A stretch of 64,000 nt of DNA from assembly GCF_019931215.1 (NCBI RefSeq), contig NZ_JAIOUB010000002.1:496001-560000 (forward strand), given 5' to 3'. Under the pieces are notes generated by a model. The model did no database searches, had not been told where the DNA came from, and saw only the letters and a list, made by a program, of their open reading frames with translations. A program made the translations under genes and the position numbers. Positions 9,209 through 17,572 of the stretch are shown in pieces (position 1 is the first letter of the stretch; each line of letters opens with the position of its first letter). Origin of the DNA: Alcanivorax limicola. GTDB lineage: Bacteria > Pseudomonadota > Gammaproteobacteria > Pseudomonadales > Alcanivoracaceae.

Positions 9209-10411
9209 ATGCAGGACTATGATGTTGTACTCGGCGTGCTGGATGACGAGGGCCTGCGCGGTTGGCTGAAGGGTCTGTTTGACGAAAGTCTGCGCCTTGA
9301 GGAAGTCTCGCGTTCGGATATCTCGCGCATTCTGCGCATGCTGGAAGCGACCAACGCGCATATTGCCATGGTTGAAGTGGATGAGGCGGGCCTCAACCAG
9401 GCGCTGGCCATCATCATGGCAATCAGTACCGCGCGCCCCTGGGTGACCGTGGTTGCTGTCTGCCGCTCGCCGCATCAGGAACTCCTGTTGCAATGCATGC
9501 GTGCCGGGGCTCGTGACTGCCTCGCGGCGGGCACCGACGCCGCCGAGGTGCGTGAGCGCTTGCGCCGGCATCAACTGGTACGACCGCCATCACTGACCGC
9601 CCATGCCAGTGTCAGCAATCTGATTGTGGTGTCCGGTGCGGATCCGTTGGTGGACACCGCTTTCTTTACCCAGAATCTGGGCGTGGCGCTGGCGGCGCGC
9701 GTGCGCGGACAGCGCACATTGGCCATTGACGCTGTTCCGCGCGGTAACGGTCTGTTCTATGTGGATGCGCGCACGGATTTCGGCCTTGAAAACCTGTTGG
9801 CGAATCCGGAATCCCTTGATGAAAAAATGATTGATACCGCTCTGGACGAGTTCAGGCCGGGGTTGCGCTTGTTGAACGGCGGCGTGGAACGGGCCCAGGT
9901 CTCTGGCGACAGGGCCGCGGATCTTTTCATTGCGCTCAATCGTCTCATGAATGTGTTTGATGTGGTGATTATCAATGCCGGCGGCCCCGGGCAGTGCGGC
10001 TGGATTCATCATCTGGGTATTCATACCCGGCAATTGATTTTGCTGGCAACGCCGGAAGTGCATCAGATTCAACGGTTGCGCGGCATTGCCAATGACTGGA
10101 AGCCGCATCTTTCTGCCAGCACCGAAATGAGCCTGGTGCTGGACGGCTATGAGCCGACCATCACGCCAACAAATGATGAGATAACCGAGCTGACCGGGGT
10201 TGGTATTGCGGCCAGGTTGCCGATGGACTGGCGCCATCGCCTGGAGGCCATGAACCTGGGTATGCCGATGTGCGAGACGGCGTCGCGCTCTGCGTACTGC
10301 CGTCAGCTGGAAACATTGGTAGACCGGATTACCGGTACACGACTCAGTGGCAGTCTGCTGGATCGCATCAAGGGGTCTGTCGGCAAGCGTCAGGCCGGTA
10401 GCGGGAAGTAG
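9209..10411 (+). CDS. tadZ: TadZ/CpaE-like localisation ATPase
   Basis: Directs Tad machinery to a cell site. The 400-residue protein has an N-terminal receiver-like domain (MQDYDVVLGVLDDEG... through ECMRAGARDCLAAG-type loop, about 1-120) and a C-terminal MinD/ParA-like domain from about residue 135 (NLIVVSGADPLVDTAFFTQN). The canonical deviant Walker A (KGGxGKT) is not visible: the equivalent position reads SGADPLVDT, so ATP binding may be weak or lost, as reported for several TadZ proteins. It sits between the secretin and tadA, as usual. Confidence 0.87.
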   Translation: MQDYDVVLGVLDDEGLRGWLKGLFDESLRLEEVSRSDISRILRMLEATNAHIAMVEVDEAGLNQALAIIMAISTARPWVTVVAVCRSPHQELLLQCMRAGARDCLAAGTDAAEVRERLRRHQLVRPPSLTAHASVSNLIVVSGADPLVDTAFFTQNLGVALAARVRGQRTLAIDAVPRGNGLFYVDARTDFGLENLLANPESLDEKMIDTALDEFRPGLRLLNGGVERAQVSGDRAADLFIALNRLMNVFDVVIINAGGPGQCGWIHHLGIHTRQLILLATPEVHQIQRLRGIANDWKPHLSASTEMSLVLDGYEPTITPTNDEITELTGVGIAARLPMDWRHRLEAMNLGMPMCETASRSAYCRQLETLVDRITGTRLSGSLLDRIKGSVGKRQAGSGK

Positions 10412-10441
10412 TCAAGCGAGTAAAAGTAGTCAAGCGAGTAA
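10406..10441 (+). repeat. Perfect 18-bp tandem duplication at the tadZ-tadA junction
   Basis: AAGTAGTCAAGCGAGTAA occurs twice head to tail (10406-10423 and 10424-10441). The first copy contains the tadZ stop TAG; the second ends 4 bases before the tadA ATG, so the GCGAG of copy 2 is the only purine-rich element positioned as a tadA ribosome binding site. Confidence 0.95.
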
Positions 10442-10445
10442 TAGC

Positions 10446-11624
10446 ATGGCGGGACGGATCGACGACGAATACCAGGCGCTCAAGGCCCGTGCTCATCAGA
10501 CGGTTGTCGAGCGGCTGGATGAAGAAGGCATTGAGGTCGGTCGGGTCTCACGCGAGCGCCTGGTGGAGTTCATTCGTGCGGCTGCCAGCAAGTACATTGC
10601 CCAGAGCCGTATTCCCCTGAGCAACCGCGACGTCAGTCAGCTCAGCAGTGATCTCGTCGATGAAGTGACAGGTTATGGCCCCCTGGAACCGCTGCTGGCA
10701 GATGTGCGCGTCAACGACATTCTCGTCAATGGCCCGGATTCCGTGTACACGGAAGTTTCCGGGGTGCTGCAGAAAGCCGCCGTCCGCTTTATTGATGATG
10801 CGCATGTGATGCGCATCATTCGCCGGATTCTCGCGCCGCTGGGTCGGCGCCTGGACGAATCAAGCCCCATGGTAGATGCCCGCCTGCCGGACGGCTCTCG
10901 GGTCAACGCCATCATTCCCCCGCTGGCACTTGATGGCCCGTCCATTTCAATTCGGAAGTTTTCACAGGACATGCTGACGGCGGACCAGTTGCTGGCCAAT
11001 GGTTCCATGACCCAGGAGTGCCTGCAGGTGCTCAAGCAGGCGGTCGAGGAACGTCGCAATATCATCATCAGCGGCGGCACCGGGACCGGCAAGACAACGA
11101 TGCTGAACATGATCAGCCATTATATTCCCCGCAATGAGCGCATTCTCACCATCGAGGATTCCGCCGAGCTGAGCCTGCGTCATCCGCATGTGGTGAGGCT
11201 GGAGACCCGCCCGCCGAATACGGAAGGCAAAGGTCGCGTCACCTCCCGGGATCTGGTGGTGAATGCCCTGCGTATGCGTCCGGACCGCATCATTGTCGGC
11301 GAAGTGCGATCCAGCGAAATCATCGAACTGCTACAGGCCATGAACACCGGCCATGACGGTTCCATGAGCACGCTTCACGCCAACAGTTCCAGAGATGCGT
11401 TGGTGCGCATCGAGACGCTGCTGGCAATCAGTGGCTATGAAGCCAGCGAACAATCGATTTCGCGGCTTATCGCATCGGCAGTGGATCTGATTGTGCAGCT
11501 GGTGCGCACTGCAGATGGCCGGCGCATGGTCAGAGAGGTCGTGGCGGTGGAACAGGATGATCAGTTCCGCTGTGTACTCAAGCCCATCTATCGGAGTGAG
11601 GATGACACGCGAATGGTTCCTTGA
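10446..11624 (+). CDS. tadA: Tad pilus assembly ATPase TadA/CpaF
   Basis: Secretion ATPase powering pilus assembly. The 392-residue protein has an N-terminal helical domain (1-60), the conserved [20 protein letters not shown] region, Walker [10 protein letters not shown] (210-218), Asp box [10 protein letters not shown], Walker B region [14 protein letters not shown] and the His box [14 protein letters not shown] 10446 is chosen; a longer frame from 10347 overlaps tadZ and adds unrelated residues. The tadB start overlaps its 3' end. Confidence 0.96.
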   Translation: MAGRIDDEYQALKARAHQTVVERLDEEGIEVGRVSRERLVEFIRAAASKYIAQSRIPLSNRDVSQLSSDLVDEVTGYGPLEPLLADVRVNDILVNGPDSVYTEVSGVLQKAAVRFIDDAHVMRIIRRILAPLGRRLDESSPMVDARLPDGSRVNAIIPPLALDGPSISIRKFSQDMLTADQLLANGSMTQECLQVLKQAVEERRNIIISGGTGTGKTTMLNMISHYIPRNERILTIEDSAELSLRHPHVVRLETRPPNTEGKGRVTSRDLVVNALRMRPDRIIVGEVRSSEIIELLQAMNTGHDGSMSTLHANSSRDALVRIETLLAISGYEASEQSISRLIASAVDLIVQLVRTADGRRMVREVVAVEQDDQFRCVLKPIYRSEDDTRMVP

Positions 11625-12534
11625 TTCGGCGTTCACCCTCGCGGTGCTGGCGGGGGGGCTGATACTGGTGCAGCTGGTCTGGACCCTGGTGCGAGACAGC
11701 CGTGCCCGGCGCACCCATGTCAGTACGCGGGTGGGCGCGGTACCCATGATGGATGACCTGGGCGACGACAAGGCCACTCGCAAGCTGGTCACCGATTCAC
11801 GCCTGCAACGTATCATGCTGCGGGGCAACATTACGGTGACGGAATCCCTGTTCCGGACGTTGTTGTTTGGCGGCCTGTCATCCCTCGTGCTGGTGCTGCT
11901 GGCTTGGGGTGTGATCGCGGCGGTGTTGTTGGCCAGCACCGCCGGTGTGGCGCTCTGGGTTTACTGGTTCCGTCGCTACAGCGCCCGACGCCTCGAAATC
12001 AATGAAACGTTGCCGGGCATCGCTGATGCCATGGTACGGGCGATGAATGCCGGCCGTACTCTGGATACAGCGGTGGTGCGGGCGCTGGACGAAGCGCCGC
12101 CAATTTATGCACCGCTGGCTTTCCGGGTGCGCTCTGCGGTGGAGTCCGGCCGGGATTACGTGGATCTGTTTGAAGACTTCGCGGACCTGTACCAGACCCC
12201 TGCTCTGCTGCAGATATCCATCGCGCTCGCCACCGGACAGCGGCAAGGTGCATCGGTAAGGCCGGTGCTGGAACAACTCGCCGACGGGCTGCGCGGTCAG
12301 CAACAGCTGCGCCGGGATTTTATGGCCATGACGGGGGAAACCCGGGTCAGCGCTGTATTGTTTGCAGTGGTGCCGATAGTGCTTGGTGCCTACCTGATGC
12401 TGGCCAATGAAGAATATCTGCAAGTGCTGTTGTATACGCCGCAGGGTAACAAGATGCTCATTGCCGCCATCGTATTCGAGGTGGTCGGTGTGGTCTGGCT
12501 ATATCGCATGGTGCAGGGGGTGGGCCGTGTCTGA
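11602..12534 (+). CDS. tadB: Tad inner-membrane platform protein TadB
   Basis: Polytopic platform protein interacting with TadA. The 310-residue product starts [20 protein letters not shown], with membrane segments near the N-terminus, around 95-130, and two near the C-terminus (SAVLFAVVPIVLGAYLML and MLIAAIVFEVVGVVWLY). The T2SSF (GspF) domain lies between, with NETLPGIADAMVRAMNAGRTL. ATG 11602 is preceded by GGAGTGAGG inside the tadA 3' end; the genes overlap by 23 bases. Confidence 0.93.
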   Translation: MTREWFLDSAFTLAVLAGGLILVQLVWTLVRDSRARRTHVSTRVGAVPMMDDLGDDKATRKLVTDSRLQRIMLRGNITVTESLFRTLLFGGLSSLVLVLLAWGVIAAVLLASTAGVALWVYWFRRYSARRLEINETLPGIADAMVRAMNAGRTLDTAVVRALDEAPPIYAPLAFRVRSAVESGRDYVDLFEDFADLYQTPALLQISIALATGQRQGASVRPVLEQLADGLRGQQQLRRDFMAMTGETRVSAVLFAVVPIVLGAYLMLANEEYLQVLLYTPQGNKMLIAAIVFEVVGVVWLYRMVQGVGRV

Positions 12535-13408
12535 GCTTGCCTGGTTCGTGCTTTCTGCTGCGCTGGCGACGCTGTCCATCTGGGCCGTGTTTTTCCTGGC
12601 GCCCGCCTGGGCACGGCGCGATCGCATCAGCCGGCGCATGATGCGCCACCACGGGCTCACCGGAGAAGAAGAGTCAGCAGAGGGAGATGGCTGGTTGCTA
12701 CGGGTGCTGGAGCGTGCGCTGGGCTCCGGTTTCTTTGCCAGTGATTTCAGGGAAATTGATGAGGCGCTGTCGCTGACGGCGATGCCGCGGGAACGCATTG
12801 TGAGTATCTATGCGCTGGCGTGTTGGGCGTTGCCCCTGGTCGTCGGTGCGCTGATGCTGGGGCTTTATGGCGCCTTGCAGGGGGCGGCCGTACTGGCGTT
12901 GCTGTTTGTCCTGGTGCGACGTTTTATTCGCACGCATGGTCGCCAGGCAGAAGCGCAGATGAACCGTGAAGCGGTGGCGCTGTGCCAGCTGATGCGCATG
13001 TTTCTGGAGACGGGCATGACGCTGGAGCGCAGCCTGCGCATTGTGGCACAGCAGGCGGGTGCGTTGATGCCGGTACTGATTCGGCACATCGACACATTCA
13101 ACCGGCGTGTAGATGCCGGTGTTGATCGCAGCGTAGCGCTGGTGGAGCTGGGCAGTAATCGCAACGTACCGGTACTGCATGACCTGACAGTGATATTGCG
13201 GCAAACGGGGATTCTGGGAACAGGCGCGGGCGATGCCATCAACGCACTGATTCGTCAGGCCAATGATATGGAGCGTTCACGGTTGCAGGAAGCAGCCAGC
13301 AAGGTGAGTGCAAAAATGTCAGCAGTGATGGTGCTGTGTATGTTGCCGGCACTGATGATTCTCATAGCAGGGCCCGGACTGGTTTCCCTTTCCGAGCTGC
13401 TCCGATGA
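12527..13408 (+). CDS. tadC: Tad inner-membrane platform protein TadC
   Basis: Second platform protein. It starts at a GTG (12527) inside the tadB 3' end (8-base overlap) and encodes 293 residues beginning VSELAWFVLSAALATLSIWA. It shows a T2SSF domain (ALCQLMRMFLETGMTLERSLRIVA...) and flanking membrane helices, ending MSAVMVLCMLPALMILIAGPGLV. The paired tadB-tadC arrangement is universal in tad loci. Confidence 0.92.
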   Translation: MSELAWFVLSAALATLSIWAVFFLAPAWARRDRISRRMMRHHGLTGEEESAEGDGWLLRVLERALGSGFFASDFREIDEALSLTAMPRERIVSIYALACWALPLVVGALMLGLYGALQGAAVLALLFVLVRRFIRTHGRQAEAQMNREAVALCQLMRMFLETGMTLERSLRIVAQQAGALMPVLIRHIDTFNRRVDAGVDRSVALVELGSNRNVPVLHDLTVILRQTGILGTGAGDAINALIRQANDMERSRLQEAASKVSAKMSAVMVLCMLPALMILIAGPGLVSLSELLR

Positions 13409-13424
13409 AAAGGCAGATAAGACA

Positions 13425-14102
13425 ATGATGAAACGCGTATGGATACCGTTGTTGGGATTGGCGCTCACAGGCTGCGCCAGCATGAACAATCTGGTCAGTC
13501 GTACGGATGACGGGCTGCCGGGGCGAATCAGTTGCAGCGAACGGGTGCAGCCTGCTGACCGGGTGCATCTGGAGTTGGTGGACAGCCAGTCTGCGGAAGG
13601 GCGTCGCTACGCCGCACTGGCGCAACTGGAAAGTCGCCCTTTGGCTGCCCTGCCCCACTGGCTGCGTTACGGGCAGCTGAAGGCCGGCGTCGGTGAAATG
13701 GATCAGGCAGAGCATGTATTTCGCGAGCTTGTCCGGCGCTGCGGGGCCGGCGAGGCCTATCACGGCCTGGGGCTGGTGATGCTGAAAATGGAGCGGCGCG
13801 GAGAGGGCCTGGGTAATTTGCAGACGGCTCGCCAATTGCTGCCGGCGTCAGCAAACATTCGCAATGATCTGGGTTATGCCCTGATGCTGGACGGCGATTA
13901 CCAGGGTGCTGAGCGCGAACTCTGGACGGCGCTGGAGCTCAACGATGGCAATGGCCCCGCCCGACAGAATCTGCTTACCAACTATTTTCTCATGGGGGAG
14001 CGCGACAGTCTCAACTCGTTTATCCGTAGCCAGAACATCCCTGAAAAAGACGTGCAGCAAGCACAAGCTCTGGCCACTGACATACGCACAGGCTCGTTAT
14101 GA
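13425..14102 (+). CDS. tadD: TadD-like TPR lipoprotein
   Basis: Pilotin-like lipoprotein of the Tad system. The 225-residue protein has a lipoprotein signal with lipobox LTGC (WIPLLGLALTGCASM) and TPR-like repeats in the second half (AEHVFRELVRRCGAGEAYHGLGLV; ANIRNDLGYALMLDGDYQGAERELWTALELNDGN). Starts at one of two adjacent ATGs. Its stop overlaps the next start (ATGA) inside a 15-bp tandem repeat. Confidence 0.88.
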   Translation: MMKRVWIPLLGLALTGCASMNNLVSRTDDGLPGRISCSERVQPADRVHLELVDSQSAEGRRYAALAQLESRPLAALPHWLRYGQLKAGVGEMDQAEHVFRELVRRCGAGEAYHGLGLVMLKMERRGEGLGNLQTARQLLPASANIRNDLGYALMLDGDYQGAERELWTALELNDGNGPARQNLLTNYFLMGERDSLNSFIRSQNIPEKDVQQAQALATDIRTGSL

Positions 14103-14150
14103 AGAGGCTCGTTATGAAAAGCATCGTTATGAAGACGCACGTTGTAAAAA
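14091..14150 (+). repeat. 15-bp tandem repeats across the tadD / DUF3613 gene junction
   Basis: Three near-identical units, GGCTCGTTATGAAGA, GGCTCGTTATGAAAA and GCATCGTTATGAAGA (14091-14135), followed by a degenerate fourth (14136-14150). The first unit holds both the tadD stop and the start of the next gene; units 2 and 3 each supply another in-frame ATG, so the downstream protein begins with a repeated V-M-K pattern. Confidence 0.9.
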
Positions 14151-14410
14151 AAGCGCTGTGTGCGGCTCTCGTCATGTTCGCGGCACCGGCATTGGCAGAA
14201 ACCACCACCCCGGCGGGTTTTTCTGATCAGATCATTCGCAGTGAGCCGCGCACTGAAACGTCGCGTCTGCTTGACCGGCAGCGCGCCGCGGAAGCGCCGC
14301 AAGAAAGTGAAGTGCCGGCCTCTGTCTATGTGGATTCGCAGCGACGTCTGACGGAAACTTTCCGTCGCCCCGTGCCGGAGACGCTGCGGGAAGAGACGAC
14401 ACGACGGTGA
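14099..14410 (+). CDS. DUF3613-type small periplasmic protein of the tad locus
   Basis: The 103-residue product has a signal peptide (AALVMFAAPALAETT) and a charged periplasmic tail with SRLLDRQR and QRRLTETFRRPVP, resembling the short DUF3613 proteins found in tad clusters; function unknown. The family assignment is from memory of context and sequence flavour. Three in-frame ATGs (14099, 14114, 14129) created by the 15-bp repeat are possible starts. It overlaps both neighbours by 4 bases, so it is translationally coupled into the operon. Confidence 0.75.
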   Translation: MKRLVMKSIVMKTHVVKKALCAALVMFAAPALAETTTPAGFSDQIIRSEPRTETSRLLDRQRAAEAPQESEVPASVYVDSQRRLTETFRRPVPETLREETTRR

Positions 14411-16173
14411 ACACGTCGCGCTCCAGCCAGCGAGGCGCTTACAGCTTCCTGTTCCTGGTGATTCTGATTGCCGGGGGGCTGCTGGTGTTTGCGCTTGCGG
14501 CAGATGGTGCGCGTCTGTACGCACAGCAACGTATTCTGCAGCAGCATGCTGATGCTGCCGCGTTAGGCGCTGCACAAGGCACGCAAGCTTGTGGGGGCGA
14601 GGGTGTAACGTTAGCCGACATCTGCACCCGGGCGCAGATGTCGGCTGACGCGGCCGGGTTTGAAGGCGAGCTGGACTGTGCCGGCATTACCACCGGGGTG
14701 CTGGAAACCGGGGTGGATGGCATTTCCCGGTTCCGGGTGGCCGGGCTGGCGCAGAGCAATGCCGTGAGGGCGCGCCTGCAGCGCTCAGTGCCGCGCTCAT
14801 TGCTGCTGCCGGGTCGTCTGGTGGGAGATCTCAGCCTGGCCGCAGATGCGGTAGCGCAGAAAGAGGTGGTCGCCACATTCTCTGGTGGCGGCAGCACAGC
14901 GGTGTTGGGGTCAAGCACCAATGAGGCATCGCTGTTGGGCGATTTGCTCGGCGTCATTCTTCTGGGTCCCGGAAACAGTTTTGCGCTCAATCCCACGGAT
15001 CTCAGCAGCCTGGCGAATACGACGGTGGCCCTGGGAGATCTGCTGACAGAGCTGGGGGTTAATTCTCTGGCGGAACTCCTGCCGCTCACAGGCGGCGATC
15101 TGGCCGCCGCATTGGGTGAAGTGGCGACGCTGGGAGCCAACGCGACCGCGATACTGGATGCCGTGATCGCCAATGCGGGTGTCGATACCATCGCGTTGAC
15201 GGACGTGATTAATGTGGTGGGCGATGCCGCGGTACCGCCGAACAGCGAGTTTCCGGTCTATGATGTGTTGATCGGTCTGGTGCTGAATCTCGCGGAAGGG
15301 CAATTGTTCAATCTGCCGCAGACGCGTGTTTCTATTGGCGGTGTTGTGACCTCTAGCATCGACATTTTTATTCAAGGCGCTCCGGCCATTGTTATTGGGC
15401 CTGCACGGCAGGGTCAGGATGGGCAGTGGTTGACCCGTCTGGAAGCGCCGGATATTCGATTGGTAGTGAATAATAGTATTGACTTGGGCACTATTCCTTT
15501 GCTGATAGGAACTCTTCAGCTTGGCACAGTTGATCTGCCGCTTCTGGTAGATACGGGCGCAGGTGTCGGGGAGCTGGTCGCTGCTGATTGCTCGGCCGGT
15601 TTGAGTAACGATGTGAGATTTCTGCTGGAATCCAGCGTTTCCGTTGCGCGGATTGGTGCTGGTTCCGTCGACGTATCAGGAAATGTATCAATTAGTACAA
15701 TTAATGCCGACATCGGTCGGCTTGTGCTGTTTCCGTTGCCGCTACTTGGAAGTATCACGATTGATCCGGCACTTGGCTTATCAACGGGGCTTGATTTATC
15801 GATTCCCGGGGCTTCGGAAGACTTCGAGTTCTCTGCAGTTTTGGTAGCAGATCCGGTGGATAAGACGTCTGCCAACGGGTATTTTACAGAGCAGCTTATT
15901 CCCGGTGGGGCAGATGGTTTGGATATTTCCTTGCAGCCGCCACCAAGCCTGACATTGTTGGGGGGCTTGCCGTTAGGTCTGACGCTTGATCTTGGGCCGA
16001 TTGGCAACACGATTACCGGGGCCCTTAATCCGATACTGAGCGAGGTTGTCCAGTTGGTGGTGACGCCGTTATTGCAATCTCTTGGTGTGGAGCTGGGCGG
16101 ATTTTCGGCGACGCTTACGGATGCGAGCCAGGATTCCGTGCGCTTGATCCGAAACGTGGAGTTCGTCGACTGA
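14407..16173 (+). CDS. tadG: TadG-like pilus-assembly protein with long exported domain
   Basis: Last gene of the tad operon; GTG start overlapping the previous stop (GTGA). The 588-residue protein begins with the TadE/TadG N-terminal signature, SQRGAYSFLFLVILIAGGLL followed by LYAQQRILQQHADAAALGAAQG, i.e. a single membrane anchor and the conserved Asp/Ala-rich segment. The rest is a long Leu/Val/Gly-rich, probably beta-rich periplasmic region with few charges (GDLLGVILLGPG, LTGGDLAAALGEV). TadG proteins often carry a VWA domain here; I do not see a DxSxS MIDAS motif. The 3' third (about 15350-16150) is clearly richer in A+T than the rest of the operon. Confidence 0.8.
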   Translation: MNTSRSSQRGAYSFLFLVILIAGGLLVFALAADGARLYAQQRILQQHADAAALGAAQGTQACGGEGVTLADICTRAQMSADAAGFEGELDCAGITTGVLETGVDGISRFRVAGLAQSNAVRARLQRSVPRSLLLPGRLVGDLSLAADAVAQKEVVATFSGGGSTAVLGSSTNEASLLGDLLGVILLGPGNSFALNPTDLSSLANTTVALGDLLTELGVNSLAELLPLTGGDLAAALGEVATLGANATAILDAVIANAGVDTIALTDVINVVGDAAVPPNSEFPVYDVLIGLVLNLAEGQLFNLPQTRVSIGGVVTSSIDIFIQGAPAIVIGPARQGQDGQWLTRLEAPDIRLVVNNSIDLGTIPLLIGTLQLGTVDLPLLVDTGAGVGELVAADCSAGLSNDVRFLLESSVSVARIGAGSVDVSGNVSISTINADIGRLVLFPLPLLGSITIDPALGLSTGLDLSIPGASEDFEFSAVLVADPVDKTSANGYFTEQLIPGGADGLDISLQPPPSLTLLGGLPLGLTLDLGPIGNTITGALNPILSEVVQLVVTPLLQSLGVELGGFSATLTDASQDSVRLIRNVEFVD

Positions 16174-16191
16174 CGGGCTCCACGTTTCGGA
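16148..16191. repeat. 14-bp inverted repeat over the tadG stop codon
   Basis: TCCGAAACGTGGAG (16148-16161) and CTCCACGTTTCGGA (16178-16191) are perfect reverse complements with a 16-base loop containing the tadG TGA. No T-run follows directly. A second hairpin, ACGGGCGC-TGAT-GCGCCCGT (16198-16217), follows. Together they separate the convergent tadG and desaturase genes and may act as a bidirectional 3' stabiliser or weak terminator. Confidence 0.75.
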
Positions 16192-16249
16192 TAGCAAACG
16201 GGCGCTGATGCGCCCGTGTCATTTATCGCCTGTCAGCAATGTGCAAACG

Positions 16250-17440
16250 TCAGGCCGGCATCGCGTCTTTCTGCGGCACCGTATAAGCCCGCAACTTCTG
16301 TGCGAACTCCTGCAATGCCTGGATGCCGCTTTCTTCGGCTTCCCGGCACCACTGCTTCAATGCTTCCAGCATTTCCGCCGAGCTGCGGCTGGTGCGTGAC
16401 CAGATTTCCTGCAAGCGCAGGCGGTGCTGATAAATGGCTGCCAGCGCTTCGTTGTGCGCGGTGAGCCGTTCCAGCCGCTGGCGCAGGCGCTCGTTGATCA
16501 GGGTGTCATCGCGATACAGCAGTGCCTTGGCGCGGCTGAACATGACCGCAGTGGCTTCGCAGGCGCGCGCCTTCTCTTCCCGAAATACCGGCGTGATCAC
16601 TTCCTTGCGGTAACGGGCCATGACCTGAAAGCGATTTGCCATCAGGGCGCGCAGCGTATCCAGGTCCAGCGCGGTCTTGTCAGCAGCAATGACGGGGCGT
16701 GGCGGTACCTTGTTGACCTTGGCCAGGCGCAAGGTTTCCAGCACACGAATCCAGAACCAGCCAGCATCGAACTCGAAGCGACGCACCGACAGCTTGGCCG
16801 AGTTCGGATAAGTGTGGTGGTTGTTGTGCAATTCTTCGCCGCCGATCAGGATGCCAATGGGCGAAATGTTGCGTGAAGCGTCTTTGCTTTCGAAATTGCG
16901 GTAGCCCCAGAAATGGCCGAGGCCGTTGATCACACCGGCGGCGAAAACCGGAATCCACAGCATCTGCACGGCCCACACGGTGATGCCGATGGCGCCGAAG
17001 CAGGCAATGTTAATCGCCAGCATCAGGTAGATGCCGACATAGGTGTGGCGGGTGTAGACATTGCGCTCGAGCCAGTCGTCCGGGGTGCCGGCGCCGTAAC
17101 GGTCCAGCGTTTCCTGATTGGCGGCCTCGGCACGATACAGCTCTGCGCCTTCGCGCAGTACTTTGCCAATGCCGAAGTAGACCGGGCTGTGGGGATCTTC
17201 CGGCGTTTCACAGCGTGCATGATGCTTGCGGTGAATGGCGGTCCATTCCTTGGTCACGGTGGCCGTGGTCAGCCACAACCAGAAGCGGAAAAAATGCGCG
17301 ACTGCCGGATGCAGGTCCAGCGCGCGGTGGGCGCTGTGGCGGTGCAGGTAAATGGTCACGCTGACAATCGTGACGTGCGTCAGTGCCAGCGTGATCAGGA
17401 TCAGCTGCCAGATAGCGGGGTCGAACAGGCCGTTCCACAT
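16250..17440 (-). CDS. Acyl-CoA delta-9 desaturase family protein
   Basis: Integral membrane di-iron desaturase inserting a double bond into saturated acyl chains. The 396-residue protein has the three histidine boxes HRHSAH, HRKHH and HNNHH, with membrane helices before the first box (LILITLALTHVTIVSVTIYL), after it and around ILVLMLAINIACFGAIGITVW. The C-terminal ~130 residues (KVITPVF... to the end) form a charged helical extension beyond the catalytic core. Convergent with tadG. Likely role: membrane fluidity or handling of alkane-derived acyl-CoA; the exact regiospecificity cannot be read from sequence. Confidence 0.9.
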   Translation of the reverse strand: MWNGLFDPAIWQLILITLALTHVTIVSVTIYLHRHSAHRALDLHPAVAHFFRFWLWLTTATVTKEWTAIHRKHHARCETPEDPHSPVYFGIGKVLREGAELYRAEAANQETLDRYGAGTPDDWLERNVYTRHTYVGIYLMLAINIACFGAIGITVWAVQMLWIPVFAAGVINGLGHFWGYRNFESKDASRNISPIGILIGGEELHNNHHTYPNSAKLSVRRFEFDAGWFWIRVLETLRLAKVNKVPPRPVIAADKTALDLDTLRALMANRFQVMARYRKEVITPVFREEKARACEATAVMFSRAKALLYRDDTLINERLRQRLERLTAHNEALAAIYQHRLRLQEIWSRTSRSSAEMLEALKQWCREAEESGIQALQEFAQKLRAYTVPQKDAMPA

Positions 17441-17572
17441 ACAGTGTTCTCATGGCTTCAAAGCGGTAGATCTTTCCATTCTACTCCCCCGTAGCCCTCC
17501 GGGCACAGGGTTGTTCGCGCCATACCGCTGGCGCGAGGGCCACTGACGTAGCGTGGCCGTATCATTGCCGCG

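Noticed and set aside
16198-16217. Hairpin ACGGGCGC-TGAT-GCGCCCGT as an intrinsic terminator
   Set aside because: The stem is good but no T-run follows on either strand, so I list it only as part of the inverted-repeat region.
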